A stretch of DNA of 64,000 nt, taken from contig CAYYPH010000003.1 of assembly GCA_964473485.1 (NCBI GenBank), forward strand, positions 152,770 to 216,769. The letters run 5' to 3'. This DNA comes from CAIVAT01 sp964473485. GTDB taxonomy: Bacteria; Bacteroidota; Bacteroidia; Bacteroidales; FEN-979. A model generated the notes under the pieces. The model did no database searches. It saw only the letters and a list, made by a program, of their open reading frames with translations, and was not told the DNA's origin. The position numbers and the translations under genes are program-made. This document shows, piece by piece, positions 19,455-28,487 of the stretch (positions within the stretch are counted from its first letter, which is position 1; the number at the start of each line of letters is the position of its first letter).

Positions 19455-20801
19455 ATGATAATTGATGATTTTTTAATGGAGCTCTCTGCACTGACGGAGG
19501 ATTCATGTAAGATTGACGAATCTTTGTTTAAGCAATTTGACGTAAAACGCGGATTACGCAATGCGGATCACACCGGCGTACTCGTTGGCCTTACCAGGGT
19601 TGGCAGTGTGGTTGGTTATGAGAAGATCGACGGAGTTCTGCAGGCGATCGACGGAAAGCTGATCTATCGCGGAATCGATATCAACGACCTGGTTCGCGGA
19701 TGCCAGGCTGCCGGGCGGCCCGGATTCGATGAAACCGTTTTCCTGCTCCTGTTCGGCCGTCTGCCAAAAGAGGAGGAACTTGACAAGTTCTCAGCCGGGC
19801 TTGCTGAGATGAGGGCGCTTCCGGAGAATTTCAACCGCGACATGATCCTGACCATGAAAGGAAAGGATATCATGAACATGCTGGCCCGTTCCATCCTGGC
19901 ACTTTACACGCTCGACGACAACGCCGATGATACATCCATCCGGAACATCGTGCGGCAGTCGATCAGCCTGATCGCCAAATTCCCCACCATCGCTGTTTAC
20001 TCTTATCATGCGATGCGTCACCTGATCTATTACGATACCCTCACCGTGCGTTACCCCGATAAGAAGCTGACTACCGCCGAAAATTTCCTCTATATGCTCA
20101 AGGGGAATGAATACACTCCGCTTGAGGCAGAACTCCTGGATCTCGCGCTGGTACTGCATGCTGAACACAGCGGCGGGAATAACTCCACATTCACGACCAG
20201 GGTTGTAAGTTCAAGCGGCACCGATACCTATTCGGCCATCGTCGCTGCTATCGGTTCACTCAAAGGGCCGCTACACGGAGGGGCCAACCTGCAGGTGATC
20301 GAGATGATGGACAATATCAAGGAAAATGTCAGGAATTGGGCCAACGACGATGAAGTGGCCGGTTACCTCCGCAAGATGATGCGTAAGGAAGCCCATGACC
20401 GCAGTGGCAAGATTTATGGTTTCGGGCATGCGGTGTACACCGTTTCCGACCCCCGCGCCTTGCTGCTGAAGGAAAAAGCGCGTTTGCTCTCGAAGGAAAA
20501 AGGACGGGAGGAAGAAATGGCGCTCTATGAGGCCATCGAGAGGATCGGACCTGAGATATTCTATGAATTCAAAGGCTCGAAGGATAAACTGATCTCCCCG
20601 AACGTCGACTTCTATTCGGGATTCGTATATGACTGTCTGAAGATCCCGAAGGAACTATATACCCCGTTGTTCGCCATTTCGCGTATCAGCGGGTGGTGCG
20701 CGCACCGCCTCGAGGAGATGATCAGCGGCCGCAGGATCATCAGACCCGCGTACAAAACGGTTGAGCCCGCGAGGGGATATACACCGCTGGAAGAAAGATA
20801 G
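19455..20801 (+). CDS. gltA: Citrate synthase
   Basis: A 448-residue enzyme that condenses oxaloacetate and acetyl-CoA to citrate. Catalytic and substrate histidines sit in LHAEHSGGNNSTFTTR (around residues 235-238), GPLHGGAN (around 275) and GFGHAVY (around 325). The catalytic aspartate is in NVDFYSGFVY (around 383). It has the extended N-terminal region of the larger citrate synthases. It is co-transcribed with acn, 12 bases upstream, and ends before a bidirectional hairpin shared with the convergent SDR gene. Confidence 0.96.
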   Translation: MIIDDFLMELSALTEDSCKIDESLFKQFDVKRGLRNADHTGVLVGLTRVGSVVGYEKIDGVLQAIDGKLIYRGIDINDLVRGCQAAGRPGFDETVFLLLFGRLPKEEELDKFSAGLAEMRALPENFNRDMILTMKGKDIMNMLARSILALYTLDDNADDTSIRNIVRQSISLIAKFPTIAVYSYHAMRHLIYYDTLTVRYPDKKLTTAENFLYMLKGNEYTPLEAELLDLALVLHAEHSGGNNSTFTTRVVSSSGTDTYSAIVAAIGSLKGPLHGGANLQVIEMMDNIKENVRNWANDDEVAGYLRKMMRKEAHDRSGKIYGFGHAVYTVSDPRALLLKEKARLLSKEKGREEEMALYEAIERIGPEIFYEFKGSKDKLISPNVDFYSGFVYDCLKIPKELYTPLFAISRISGWCAHRLEEMISGRRIIRPAYKTVEPARGYTPLEER

Positions 20802-20810
20802 CAGGGATTT

Positions 20811-20843
20811 CCGGGCTTCAGATCCTCAACTTATGAAGTCCGG
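20811..20843. terminator. Bidirectional hairpin between gltA and the SDR gene
   Basis: CCGGGCTTCA and TGAAGTCCGG form a 10-bp stem with one G-T pair and a 13-base loop, between convergent stops. The T-tract on the plus side is weak (CCTTTT about 20 bases later). Confidence 0.5.
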
Positions 20844-20863
20844 CTATTCAGCTTCCTTACCTT

Positions 20864-21697
20864 TTAATTCCGGTACATCGTGAACATGTTCCGTGCGACG
20901 ATGGCAGCGGCCATTTTACGGGGGAGGAGTCTTGTTAAAAGAAACATGGCCAAACGGTTTCCTGAGCCGGAAATGCAGAGCGCTCTTCGTCCAAGCATAT
21001 TAAGAGCGTAAACAGCCACATGTCGCGGTGTTTGTGTCTGTGGCTTGAAAACGCCATATTTTGGTTTTGTCGACAGGAACATCGGTGTTTCCGTGATGCC
21101 TGCGCAACAAACGGTAATATCTATACCCACTGATTTCAGTTCATGGTACAACGATTCGCCAAGGAGATTGATGAAACCCTTGGTGGCAGCATACGAGGAT
21201 ACCAGCGGGGTGCCGATGATCCCTGCAAGCGACGAGATAAGCAGGATTCCCGCCTGGCCCTGGCCGGATACCCTGACACTGAACCGGTGAACCATTTGCA
21301 TCAGGGTGCGCGTATTCGTGTCGATGAAACGGTCGATGTCCTCCGGCGTCAGGGAGGTGAAATTGATGATTTTGCTGAACGCAGCGACGTAGATCATCAG
21401 TCTGCAACCTGTCGCCTGCACCTGTTTCATCATCACCTCCGCTGCTTCGGGAGATGAAAGATCAAGGTGGATGTCGATCACCCGGATGAGACCGGGATTG
21501 GGATCCGGTACGTCCAGACTACCATTATGCCTGTTTCGCAGCGATGTTGCCAGCACTTCGAGTTTCTCGAGGTTCCGGTCGATTAGGATCAGGTTAAAAC
21601 CCCTGGAAGCCAGTTCCAGCGAAAACGCTTCACCGACACCTTCGGCCGCCCCTGCAATCATGGCCCAGTTACCATAACAATTCATCAGGTCGTTCAT
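20864..21697 (-). CDS. Short-chain dehydrogenase/reductase (SDR)
   Basis: 277 residues from the ATG at 21697 (MNDLMNCYGNW). An upstream extension would run into the neighbour's promoter region. The Rossmann nucleotide loop is AGAAEGVGEAF, followed by LILIDRN, an acidic residue position that can select the cofactor. The catalytic serine is in LLISSLAGIIG and the Tyr-Lys pair in SSYAATKGF. The C-terminal part (HVAVYALNMLGRRAL) resembles membrane-associated SDRs acting on lipids or steroids. It is divergent from the DUF1214 gene and close to a second SDR and a sulfotransferase, which suggests a shared lipid-like substrate. Confidence 0.88.
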   Translation of the reverse strand: MNDLMNCYGNWAMIAGAAEGVGEAFSLELASRGFNLILIDRNLEKLEVLATSLRNRHNGSLDVPDPNPGLIRVIDIHLDLSSPEAAEVMMKQVQATGCRLMIYVAAFSKIINFTSLTPEDIDRFIDTNTRTLMQMVHRFSVRVSGQGQAGILLISSLAGIIGTPLVSSYAATKGFINLLGESLYHELKSVGIDITVCCAGITETPMFLSTKPKYGVFKPQTQTPRHVAVYALNMLGRRALCISGSGNRLAMFLLTRLLPRKMAAAIVARNMFTMYRN

Positions 21698-21801
21698 GTT
21701 TTTTTCTATCTTTGGGCCGGAAAATGCAACGGAATCCGGCCCAACAAAGATCAGGAATTTTAAGCATTTGAAATGAATCATACAAACGGCTATCCTGTAT
21801 A

Positions 21802-22977
21802 ATGAAAGGTTTACTGTTCTTTTTTCTCCGGATACTGAAGTTCTTTGCAAACATCAGGCTAAGGCTGTCGGGTAGAACGGTGGAAGATGTACATGCTCAG
21901 CGTGTGGTTTCAGGCAAAGCCTGGGAAGATTTCTGTGATAATCTTAAGACGGCCGGGGCCGCCCTCATGTACCCCGGCGCCCCGCGCGATCCGTTCAATC
22001 AAGCCGAAGGATTGCGTTATCTGACCAGGCTTACCCGGGGCGGGCTGGAGGCCTTCGTTGAATTCAACGATCCTGCCTTTCCAGTGCTGCGGCGAATGGC
22101 GCACGAAACCGTGAAACTGGGCGCCGACAATCCCGACAATTTCTATTTCAATGCCCAGATATCCGGAACGTATTGTTACAGACTGAGGGGGAAACGAAAT
22201 TCAGTGCATTATATCGGGTTTTTCACCCAAAATGGCAATTATGGCACCACGGGTGGTCTTGCACCCTGCGGCTCCCTGGAGGGGGATGACCTGGTCATTG
22301 ATGGGAATGGCTCATTCGAGATCATTCTGAGCCCGGAACCGCAGGGAAAAAACTGGCTGAAGATCAGTTCTGAGACCAGCATGGTGATGGTTCGTCAGAC
22401 CTTTCTCGACCGGTTCAGCGAGATCCCCGCTGAGATTTTCATTGAAAATATGGACGGGCGGACTCATCCAAGCCCCGTCACCCCGGCCCGGGTCGACCAG
22501 GGCCTGCAAACCGCCTCCATGTTCGTGGCTGGTGCGGCCCTGCTATTTGCCCGGTGGGCCAACGGATTCAGAGAGCATACTAATAGGTTGCCTATGTTTG
22601 ATCCCTCGGTATCCAACGCAGCAGGAGGCGACAGCAACATCATCTATTATCACAGTCATTGGAAACTGGCTGAAGATGAATGCCTGGTGATCAGGGTCCG
22701 GCCGCCGGAATGCGATTCCTGGAATTTCCAGTTGAATAATTACTGGATGGAATCGCTTGATTACCGGTATTTTACTATTTGTATCAACAAAGCCTCGGCA
22801 GTATACAGTAGCGACGGAATCGTAGAGGTGATCGTGGCCCATCATGATCCCGGGCGCCCAAACTGGATCAATACCTGCGGACACCTTGAAGGCACCATGT
22901 TGTGGCGCTGGTACCGGCTGAAACCCGGAGTTGAACCGGTGGAACCTGCATGCGAAGTGACCCGGCTGCCTCAGTGA
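21802..22977 (+). CDS. DUF1214 domain protein
   Basis: 391 residues. The N-terminus has a hydrophobic, basic stretch (LLFFFLRILKFF) that may be a membrane anchor. The C-terminal ~110 residues match the DUF1214 pattern: a CDSWNFQLNNYW motif, a YRYFTICIN strand and the HHDPGRPNWINT signature, ending in a WRWYRL segment. The biochemical role of DUF1214 is not established. The gene heads a plus-strand run with a sulfotransferase (the stops and starts are ~30 bases apart) and an SDR, so it probably belongs to the same pathway. Confidence 0.75.
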   Translation: MKGLLFFFLRILKFFANIRLRLSGRTVEDVHAQRVVSGKAWEDFCDNLKTAGAALMYPGAPRDPFNQAEGLRYLTRLTRGGLEAFVEFNDPAFPVLRRMAHETVKLGADNPDNFYFNAQISGTYCYRLRGKRNSVHYIGFFTQNGNYGTTGGLAPCGSLEGDDLVIDGNGSFEIILSPEPQGKNWLKISSETSMVMVRQTFLDRFSEIPAEIFIENMDGRTHPSPVTPARVDQGLQTASMFVAGAALLFARWANGFREHTNRLPMFDPSVSNAAGGDSNIIYYHSHWKLAEDECLVIRVRPPECDSWNFQLNNYWMESLDYRYFTICINKASAVYSSDGIVEVIVAHHDPGRPNWINTCGHLEGTMLWRWYRLKPGVEPVEPACEVTRLPQ

Positions 22978-23007
22978 GGGATAAATCTGGTAGCATTGAC
23001 TCAACGG

Positions 23008-24339
23008 ATGAACAAGGAGAACCAACAACGACTTCAGCATTTCAGGAAAAGCCCCTTGTGGTTTAAAGGCCTGAACTACTTATGGGAAAAAGGGTACGGA
23101 ATAGGAGCAAAAATCCGTCTCGATAAGGATACCCTGATCAGGGAAGCAAGGAAGAAGACCGGTCTCCACGATCTCGGAAACGATTTTGCCGATGAACCGC
23201 TCGACCGGTTGCTCTGGTCGATCGAACACGAGGCCGGTTTGCATCCGTTCGGCCGGTTTATCACCCGGCAGCGCTTCGTCAGCCTGCTGAGCATTCGTTT
23301 AAGGGCAGAATATTTTTTTAAAAAGTACCCCGCGATCCTTGACCAGGAATTATATCCCGCATGGTTCATCATCGGGCTGCAGCGGACCGGCACAACCAAG
23401 CTTCAGCGACTTCTGGCGGTCGATCCTGCTCATCGCGTCATCCCCAGCTGGGAAGTGATCAATCCGGTGCCCATCGATCTCAGGTTATATGAAGATCTGC
23501 TGGCACGGACAAACCAGGATCGCAGGCCCGGGATAACATACCCGTTTCCCGGCGACAAGCGGATCAGGATGGCCAACCTGTCGGTGAATGCGGTGAAGCT
23601 GATCTCCCCTGGATTTTTTGCCGTCCATCCGATCGATGCCATGCAACCCGAAGAGGATATTCTGATGCTGGATGTGAGTTTCATGAGCACGACCCCGGAG
23701 GCCATGATGCCGGTTGAATCGTATGCTTCATGGCTTGAAAGGACCGATCAGACCCTGGCCTATGCCTATGCCGCCAAGCTGCTTAAATTCCTTCAGTGGA
23801 TCAATCCTGCCCGGCGATGGATCCTGAAATCGCCCCATCATCTTGAGTTTGCCGGCCTGATTGAAAAACAATTCGGCAAGGTCCATTTTCTTTGGCCACA
23901 CCGGTCGCTATACGAATCGGTTCCTTCATATCTCAGCATGCTTACCTATAATCATATGATGTTTTGTGGTGATGTCGATCCCATGCAGGTGGCCCGCCAC
24001 TGGATCCGCAAAACCGGGTTTATGCTTGGTAAAGCGTTGGATTACCGTTTAATGGACAGAAACGACAGCAGGTTCACCGATATCTGGTACCAGGACCTTC
24101 TGTCAGGATCGGAAGCGGAGCTGGAAAAAATTTACAGGCTCAACGGGGGGTTGCCCCCGGAGCTGGTTCAACGGTTCAAGGCTCACGAAGCGGAACATCC
24201 GCATCGGAAATATGGCACCCATCACTATTCTATCGGCGATTTCGGTATGACAAATGCCGATATCGACGTGCACACCAAACACTACCAGGACTTTCTAACC
24301 GCTCATTATGGAAGAATCACGACAAACCAGGTACAATAA
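23008..24339 (+). CDS. Sulfotransferase family protein
   Basis: About 443 residues from ATG 23008 (MNKENQQRLQH); a TTG 12 bases upstream is possible but less likely. The 5'-phosphosulfate loop of PAPS-dependent sulfotransferases is clear in IIGLQRTGTTKLQRLL (around residues 122-137), and a 3'-phosphate-binding stretch appears as WPHRSLYESVPSYLS. It would transfer sulfate from PAPS to a small hydroxylated acceptor. The acceptor is unknown. The SDR and DUF1214 neighbours point to a lipid or polycyclic alcohol. Its 3' end overlaps the next SDR gene by 32 bases, showing tight co-translation. Confidence 0.87.
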   Translation: MNKENQQRLQHFRKSPLWFKGLNYLWEKGYGIGAKIRLDKDTLIREARKKTGLHDLGNDFADEPLDRLLWSIEHEAGLHPFGRFITRQRFVSLLSIRLRAEYFFKKYPAILDQELYPAWFIIGLQRTGTTKLQRLLAVDPAHRVIPSWEVINPVPIDLRLYEDLLARTNQDRRPGITYPFPGDKRIRMANLSVNAVKLISPGFFAVHPIDAMQPEEDILMLDVSFMSTTPEAMMPVESYASWLERTDQTLAYAYAAKLLKFLQWINPARRWILKSPHHLEFAGLIEKQFGKVHFLWPHRSLYESVPSYLSMLTYNHMMFCGDVDPMQVARHWIRKTGFMLGKALDYRLMDRNDSRFTDIWYQDLLSGSEAELEKIYRLNGGLPPELVQRFKAHEAEHPHRKYGTHHYSIGDFGMTNADIDVHTKHYQDFLTAHYGRITTNQVQ

Positions 24340-25306
24340 TCCTGTTACCGCCACGATCACCGGGATCAGAGACCTTTTCAGAAAGCATGAACCTGCCGGA
24401 ACCCTTTATCCCGAGGACAGGCTCATGGGAAAAACAGTGCTTGTTGACGGAGCCAGTTCCGGTTTGGGATTCGCGGTGGCCCTCGATGTGGCCCGGCGCG
24501 GAGCGAGGCTTATCATGGCATGCAGGAGCGGAATTCCTATGAAGGGTGAAGAGATCAAGCGCCTTACCGGCAACCAGGATGTGCATATGCTGCCGGTCAA
24601 CTTCAGTGATATGGAGAGCATCCGCGCACTGGCAGCCGACGTGAAAAACCGGTTTGGCCAAATCGACAGCTATGTCTGCAACGCAGGGATCGTTCCCAAG
24701 GTAAGCCGGAAAACCCCGCAGGGGCTCGAAGAGATGTTCATGGTGAACTATTTCTCAAAATTCGTCATCATCCGGCTGCTGATCGAAAACGGGTGTTTCC
24801 GGAGAAGGGAATCCGATCTGCCGTCATCGGGGATTCCGAGGATCGTCATTGTAGCTTCCGAAAGCCACCGGAACCCGGAAACTTTCAAATGGGACGAATT
24901 CGGAAGGTACCAGGATTACACCATCGGCAAATCGATGGAATTGTATGGGTATTATAAACTTTTACTAACCACCTTTGCCGTGGAATTGTCGCGCCGGCTG
25001 AATCCTGGAAAAGAGACCAATTTCTCGGTTTTTGCCTTGTGCCCGGGGCCGGTCAATTCCAACATCGCCCGGGAAGCTCCCAGGATCTTCCATCCGCTGA
25101 TGAAACTTATTTTCGGCATCTTCTTCAGATCGCCGGCACAGGCCGCGGTTCCGGTGGTTTACATGGTTGCATCGCACGAACAGGAAGGAAAGACCTTTGA
25201 TTATTTCTTCCTGATGAGCCGGAAAGCACCTGACGTTAAGGCCATGGATCCGGAGAACGGTAAGCGGCTCTGGAGCCTCTCGGAGGAACTTTATCAGAGT
25301 TTATAG
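24308..25306 (+). CDS. Short-chain dehydrogenase/reductase, retinol-dehydrogenase-like
   Basis: 332 residues. The nucleotide loop is DGASSGLGFAVA and LIMACRS is the second strand, with an arginine that suggests NADP(H). The NAG motif appears as VCNAGIVP. Catalytic residues are a serine in VIVASESHRN and YGYYK as the Tyr-x3-Lys pair. The size and the long insertion before the catalytic serine resemble the retinol/protochlorophyllide reductase branch. It overlaps the sulfotransferase by 32 bases and the convergent endonuclease IV gene by 13 bases. Confidence 0.87.
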   Translation: MEESRQTRYNNPVTATITGIRDLFRKHEPAGTLYPEDRLMGKTVLVDGASSGLGFAVALDVARRGARLIMACRSGIPMKGEEIKRLTGNQDVHMLPVNFSDMESIRALAADVKNRFGQIDSYVCNAGIVPKVSRKTPQGLEEMFMVNYFSKFVIIRLLIENGCFRRRESDLPSSGIPRIVIVASESHRNPETFKWDEFGRYQDYTIGKSMELYGYYKLLLTTFAVELSRRLNPGKETNFSVFALCPGPVNSNIAREAPRIFHPLMKLIFGIFFRSPAQAAVPVVYMVASHEQEGKTFDYFFLMSRKAPDVKAMDPENGKRLWSLSEELYQSL

Positions 25307-26130
25307 AGCAGTTCGATCTCCTCTTTCCAGATGGTCTCATCAGGGGTCTCAAGGATCAGCGGCATATTGTCGAACCGCGGATCATGCATGAGCAGAGTGA
25401 ATACTTCCATCCCGAGCGTTCCCTTTCCGATGCTGTCGTGCCGGTCCACACGGCTGTTCAGCCCCTTCTTTGCGTCGTTCAGGTGCATCCCTTTCAGGTA
25501 TCCAAACCCGATGATCCGGTCGAATTCACTGAAAGTAGCCTGAAACCCGGCCGGTGTGGCGAGATCGTATCCGGCTGCAAACGAATGACAGGTGTCGATG
25601 CAAACCCCCACACGGCTTTTGTCCTCAACCCGGTCGATAATATACCGGAGGTGTTCGAACTTATACCCGAGATTGCTGCCTTGTCCGGCGGTGTTTTCAA
25701 TAACCGCGATAACCCCTTTGGTTTTATCAAGCGCGATGTTGACCGATTCGGCGATCCGCTGCAGGCACTCCTCGTCGGTGATCTTTCCAAGCGACCCGCC
25801 CGGATGAAAATTCAGCCGGTCGAGCCCAAGTTGTTCGCACCGGGTCATTTCGTCAAGGAAAGCCTCGCGCGATTTTTCCAAACCTTCCTGCTCCGGGTGC
25901 CCGAGGTTGATCAGGTAGCTGTCGTGCGGCAAAACCTGGAAAGGCTTATATCCGTATTTTTCACAGTTCTCGTGGAACAACCTGATATTGTCCTTTGTCA
26001 ATGGTGCTGACTTCCATTGTCTTTGATTTTTGGTGAAGAGGGCGAACGCTTTGGCCCCAATCTCATTGGCATTCAGGGGGGCGTTCTCAACGCCTCCCGA
26101 TGCGCTTACGTGTGCTCCGATGTATTTCAT
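25294..26130 (-). CDS. nfo: Endonuclease IV (AP endonuclease)
   Basis: A 278-residue TIM-barrel enzyme that cuts DNA at abasic sites. Family signatures include IGAHVSASGGVENAP at the N-terminus, the zinc-ligand segments LNFHPGG, VIENTAGQG, VCIDTCHSFAAGYD, MHLNDAK and the C-terminal LILETP. Full length for the family. It stands alone on its strand and overlaps the SDR gene tail to tail. Confidence 0.96.
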   Translation of the reverse strand: MKYIGAHVSASGGVENAPLNANEIGAKAFALFTKNQRQWKSAPLTKDNIRLFHENCEKYGYKPFQVLPHDSYLINLGHPEQEGLEKSREAFLDEMTRCEQLGLDRLNFHPGGSLGKITDEECLQRIAESVNIALDKTKGVIAVIENTAGQGSNLGYKFEHLRYIIDRVEDKSRVGVCIDTCHSFAAGYDLATPAGFQATFSEFDRIIGFGYLKGMHLNDAKKGLNSRVDRHDSIGKGTLGMEVFTLLMHDPRFDNMPLILETPDETIWKEEIELLYKL

Positions 26131-26340
26131 TCCATGAATTTATTAACAAAACACTGTTGGCTGCTTTGTCACATTGATGTGGTCCGCTGGTCGAATACGG
26201 CTGAGCCAAATCACAAAACACTGATTCAAAAGATGCTGCAAAGGTATCCTTTTTATTGATTTTTTATTGGTTTCCTTGACAGTTGATCACTTGCCAATGT
26301 TAAAAATTAGTTAAAGGTATCCATTCCTGTTATTTTTCAT

Positions 26341-26348
26341 TATTTTTG
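26341..26348 (+). promoter_or_regulatory. Possible -7 element (TATTTTTG) for the T9SS protein gene
   Basis: TATTTTTG fits the Bacteroidota -7 consensus and would start transcription about 10 bases before the ATG. No exact TTG lies at the expected -33 distance, so this is weak. Confidence 0.3.
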
Positions 26349-26365
26349 TGAAAAATTAAAACGTT

Positions 26366-27415
26366 ATGAAAAAAATACTTACCTCCGCCTTATTGATGTT
26401 TGCCTGTGTGAGCCTCTTTGCACAGATCTCATTGACTTACAAAAACAATGCACTGGTCCCTGGCGATAAATCCACTTACAGGGACATCCAGTTCATCCAT
26501 CCGGGCCAGGGTGGTGCAAACCAGATTTGGGATTTTTCCAAGGTACAGTATACCGGAACCAATCCTGAAGGAACAATTTCCGACAATCCAACCAAAAGCC
26601 TTGACGGCGCTGGTCAATTCAATGTCATTCTCAAAGAATCCGGAGCCGAATATTTCTTTAATTTCAGCGAAACCGGTTTCGAGGAAAAAGGTTATATAAA
26701 TCAGGAGAAAGAGTTATCGTTGGTGTACACCGATCCCGTTCACCGGATGAAATATCCCTTTGCCTTCGGCGATCATATCGGCGATACTTACAGCGGATTT
26801 GCCATATACAAGGAAACCACCCGGATCGATTTCCAGGGAGAATATACGGTGGATGCCGACGCCTTTGGCACCCTGATCCTTCCCGATGTGGTGCTGAAGA
26901 ACGTTCTTCGCGTCAAGGTCACCAAGAAAGGGTTTGAACGCAATCTCTGCGGGTCATCTGAGATCAATACAGAGCGTTATTTCTGGTATGCCCCGGGATA
27001 CCGCTATCCGGTGCTGACCATCAGTATCCTCGAATCGCAGAGCGGAAGCCAGATCCCTGTTGTTACCCGGACCGCCGCACTGAATACCACCCAGCCTTTC
27101 ACCGGTGATGCCGTGACTGGTGTTACTGAACCTGAGAAAATTGATAAGTCGGATGTATCGGTGATCCTCTATCCGAATCCCTTCACCGAAAAACTGACCT
27201 ATAATTATTTCCTCCGCAAGGATTTCAGCGTTTCCATCGACCTTTACGACATTACCGGTAAGGTGATCGGAAAGGTTTTGAAAACCCAGAGTCAGGCCGA
27301 AGGACTCCATACCGGCGATATCAATGCTTCTCAGTATGGTCTGAAACCGGGTATCTATTACCTCCGGTTCACCTTCGACAATAAGGTGATCACGAATAAA
27401 ATCGTGAAGATCTGA
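26366..27415 (+). CDS. Secreted protein with T9SS type A sorting domain
   Basis: 349 residues with a signal peptide (MKKILTSALLMFACVSLFAQ). The mature part opens with a beta-rich domain (PGQGGANQIWDFSKVQ) seen in many Bacteroidota secreted proteins of unknown role. The last ~80 residues are a type A sorting domain: ILYPNPFTEKLTY, then SIDLYDITGKVIG, then GLKPGIYYLRF and a basic end KIVKI. It is expected to be exported by T9SS and attached to or released from the surface. A hairpin terminator follows directly. Confidence 0.88.
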   Translation: MKKILTSALLMFACVSLFAQISLTYKNNALVPGDKSTYRDIQFIHPGQGGANQIWDFSKVQYTGTNPEGTISDNPTKSLDGAGQFNVILKESGAEYFFNFSETGFEEKGYINQEKELSLVYTDPVHRMKYPFAFGDHIGDTYSGFAIYKETTRIDFQGEYTVDADAFGTLILPDVVLKNVLRVKVTKKGFERNLCGSSEINTERYFWYAPGYRYPVLTISILESQSGSQIPVVTRTAALNTTQPFTGDAVTGVTEPEKIDKSDVSVILYPNPFTEKLTYNYFLRKDFSVSIDLYDITGKVIGKVLKTQSQAEGLHTGDINASQYGLKPGIYYLRFTFDNKVITNKIVKI

Positions 27416-27430
27416 TACCATTAATCTGTT

Positions 27431-27463
27431 AAAAAAAAGCCGCCCGATTGAGCGGCTTTTTTT
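27431..27463. terminator. Bidirectional terminator
   Basis: GCCGC / GCGGC stem with an 8-base loop, eight A's before it and seven T's after it. It serves the T9SS gene on plus and the Cache lipoprotein gene on minus. Confidence 0.85.
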
Positions 27464-27481
27464 GTTGGTAAAACCTTTTGT

Positions 27482-28390
27482 CTACCTGATCTCCAGGTCG
27501 GCGGTAAGTACCCCGATGAGGTTGTTGTTTTTGTCGTACAGGGGAATTCCATAAGTGACCATGACAACGTTACCCACACCGCCGTCGTAGTAAGGGTTAC
27601 TCCAGACAGGGGCCTTGGCTGAAACGGGTGATGCGTACCACTCGGCAACCGAATAATCGTAGCTGGCGGGGATGTCGACCTGTTTGAACTCTTTTCCGGC
27701 CCTGTAGACATACGGAGCCGCCTCTTTCTTCTGCCCGTTCTCGTCAACAACGGCAAAGGCCAGCGTGGATCCGTAGATTTCAGGATTTTTTTTCAGGAAA
27801 TCGGTGAGCATGGGAGGCATGTCAGTAGGTTTCAGCGACTTGTCGGCGAGGGTCTTCGCAAATCCGGCCGTTGCTTTTTCCACTGCGGCCTTTGCTGCTG
27901 GGCCTGGCAAGTTTAAATACGATTCATGATAGTGGGTTACCCGCCAGCCTGAGGTTTCACGCTGCCATAGCCAGGTTTCCATGAGATACTGATCCTGTTT
28001 GGTGTCATTGGTCAAAATCATAAAGCCTTTCAGGATCCCCACCCAAACGACGGCGTCGGGCGACAATACCGTGATTTTTTTACTGACCGTTTCGATGCTT
28101 TGACCCTTGATGGTTTTGTACATGTCACTGAACATGGGCAACAGCTCTTTTTTAGAATAAGCCAGTCCGCCCGACATGAAGATGCAGGCACTGTCGTCGC
28201 TGAGCCACTGGAAGGTTGAGTCGGGTTTTGCTTCTTCGGCGTACTGATCGATTTTATTCATCAGCATGTCTATCGTGTCGCTGATGGCTTTTTTTTCGGT
28301 TTCGCCGAATTTCGGTGCCGGATTGCAGCCGGCCAGGGCCAGGGTGGCGAGGCAAACAATGATTGCCAGGTTTTTAATCTGATTTTTCAT
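27482..28390 (-). CDS. Lipoprotein combining a SnoaL/NTF2-like domain with a Cache-like sensor domain
   Basis: 302 residues with a lipoprotein signal ending in LALAGC (Cys22). Residues ~30-150 look like an NTF2/SnoaL-type domain: a helical start, a DDSACIFMSGG strand, and WLWQRETSGWRVTHYHES, the usual last strands. Residues ~185-302 resemble the membrane-distal half of a Cache domain: LAFAVVDENGQ, YDYSVAEWYASP, VWSNPYYDGGVGNVVMVTYGIPLYD and a final GVLTADLEI. Cache domains usually sense small ligands in front of chemoreceptors or kinases, but here there is no membrane segment or output domain. It is downstream of a TonB receptor (97 bases), so it may bind what that receptor handles. Confidence 0.75.
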   Translation of the reverse strand: MKNQIKNLAIIVCLATLALAGCNPAPKFGETEKKAISDTIDMLMNKIDQYAEEAKPDSTFQWLSDDSACIFMSGGLAYSKKELLPMFSDMYKTIKGQSIETVSKKITVLSPDAVVWVGILKGFMILTNDTKQDQYLMETWLWQRETSGWRVTHYHESYLNLPGPAAKAAVEKATAGFAKTLADKSLKPTDMPPMLTDFLKKNPEIYGSTLAFAVVDENGQKKEAAPYVYRAGKEFKQVDIPASYDYSVAEWYASPVSAKAPVWSNPYYDGGVGNVVMVTYGIPLYDKNNNLIGVLTADLEIR

Positions 28391-28487
28391 GACATTGGTG
28401 TTTAGGTGTTTAAATGAATACTTTTCTGCATCGAAATTTACATTTTTTTCGATAATGACCTTAATCAGAAAAAAAAGAATCCGGTAT

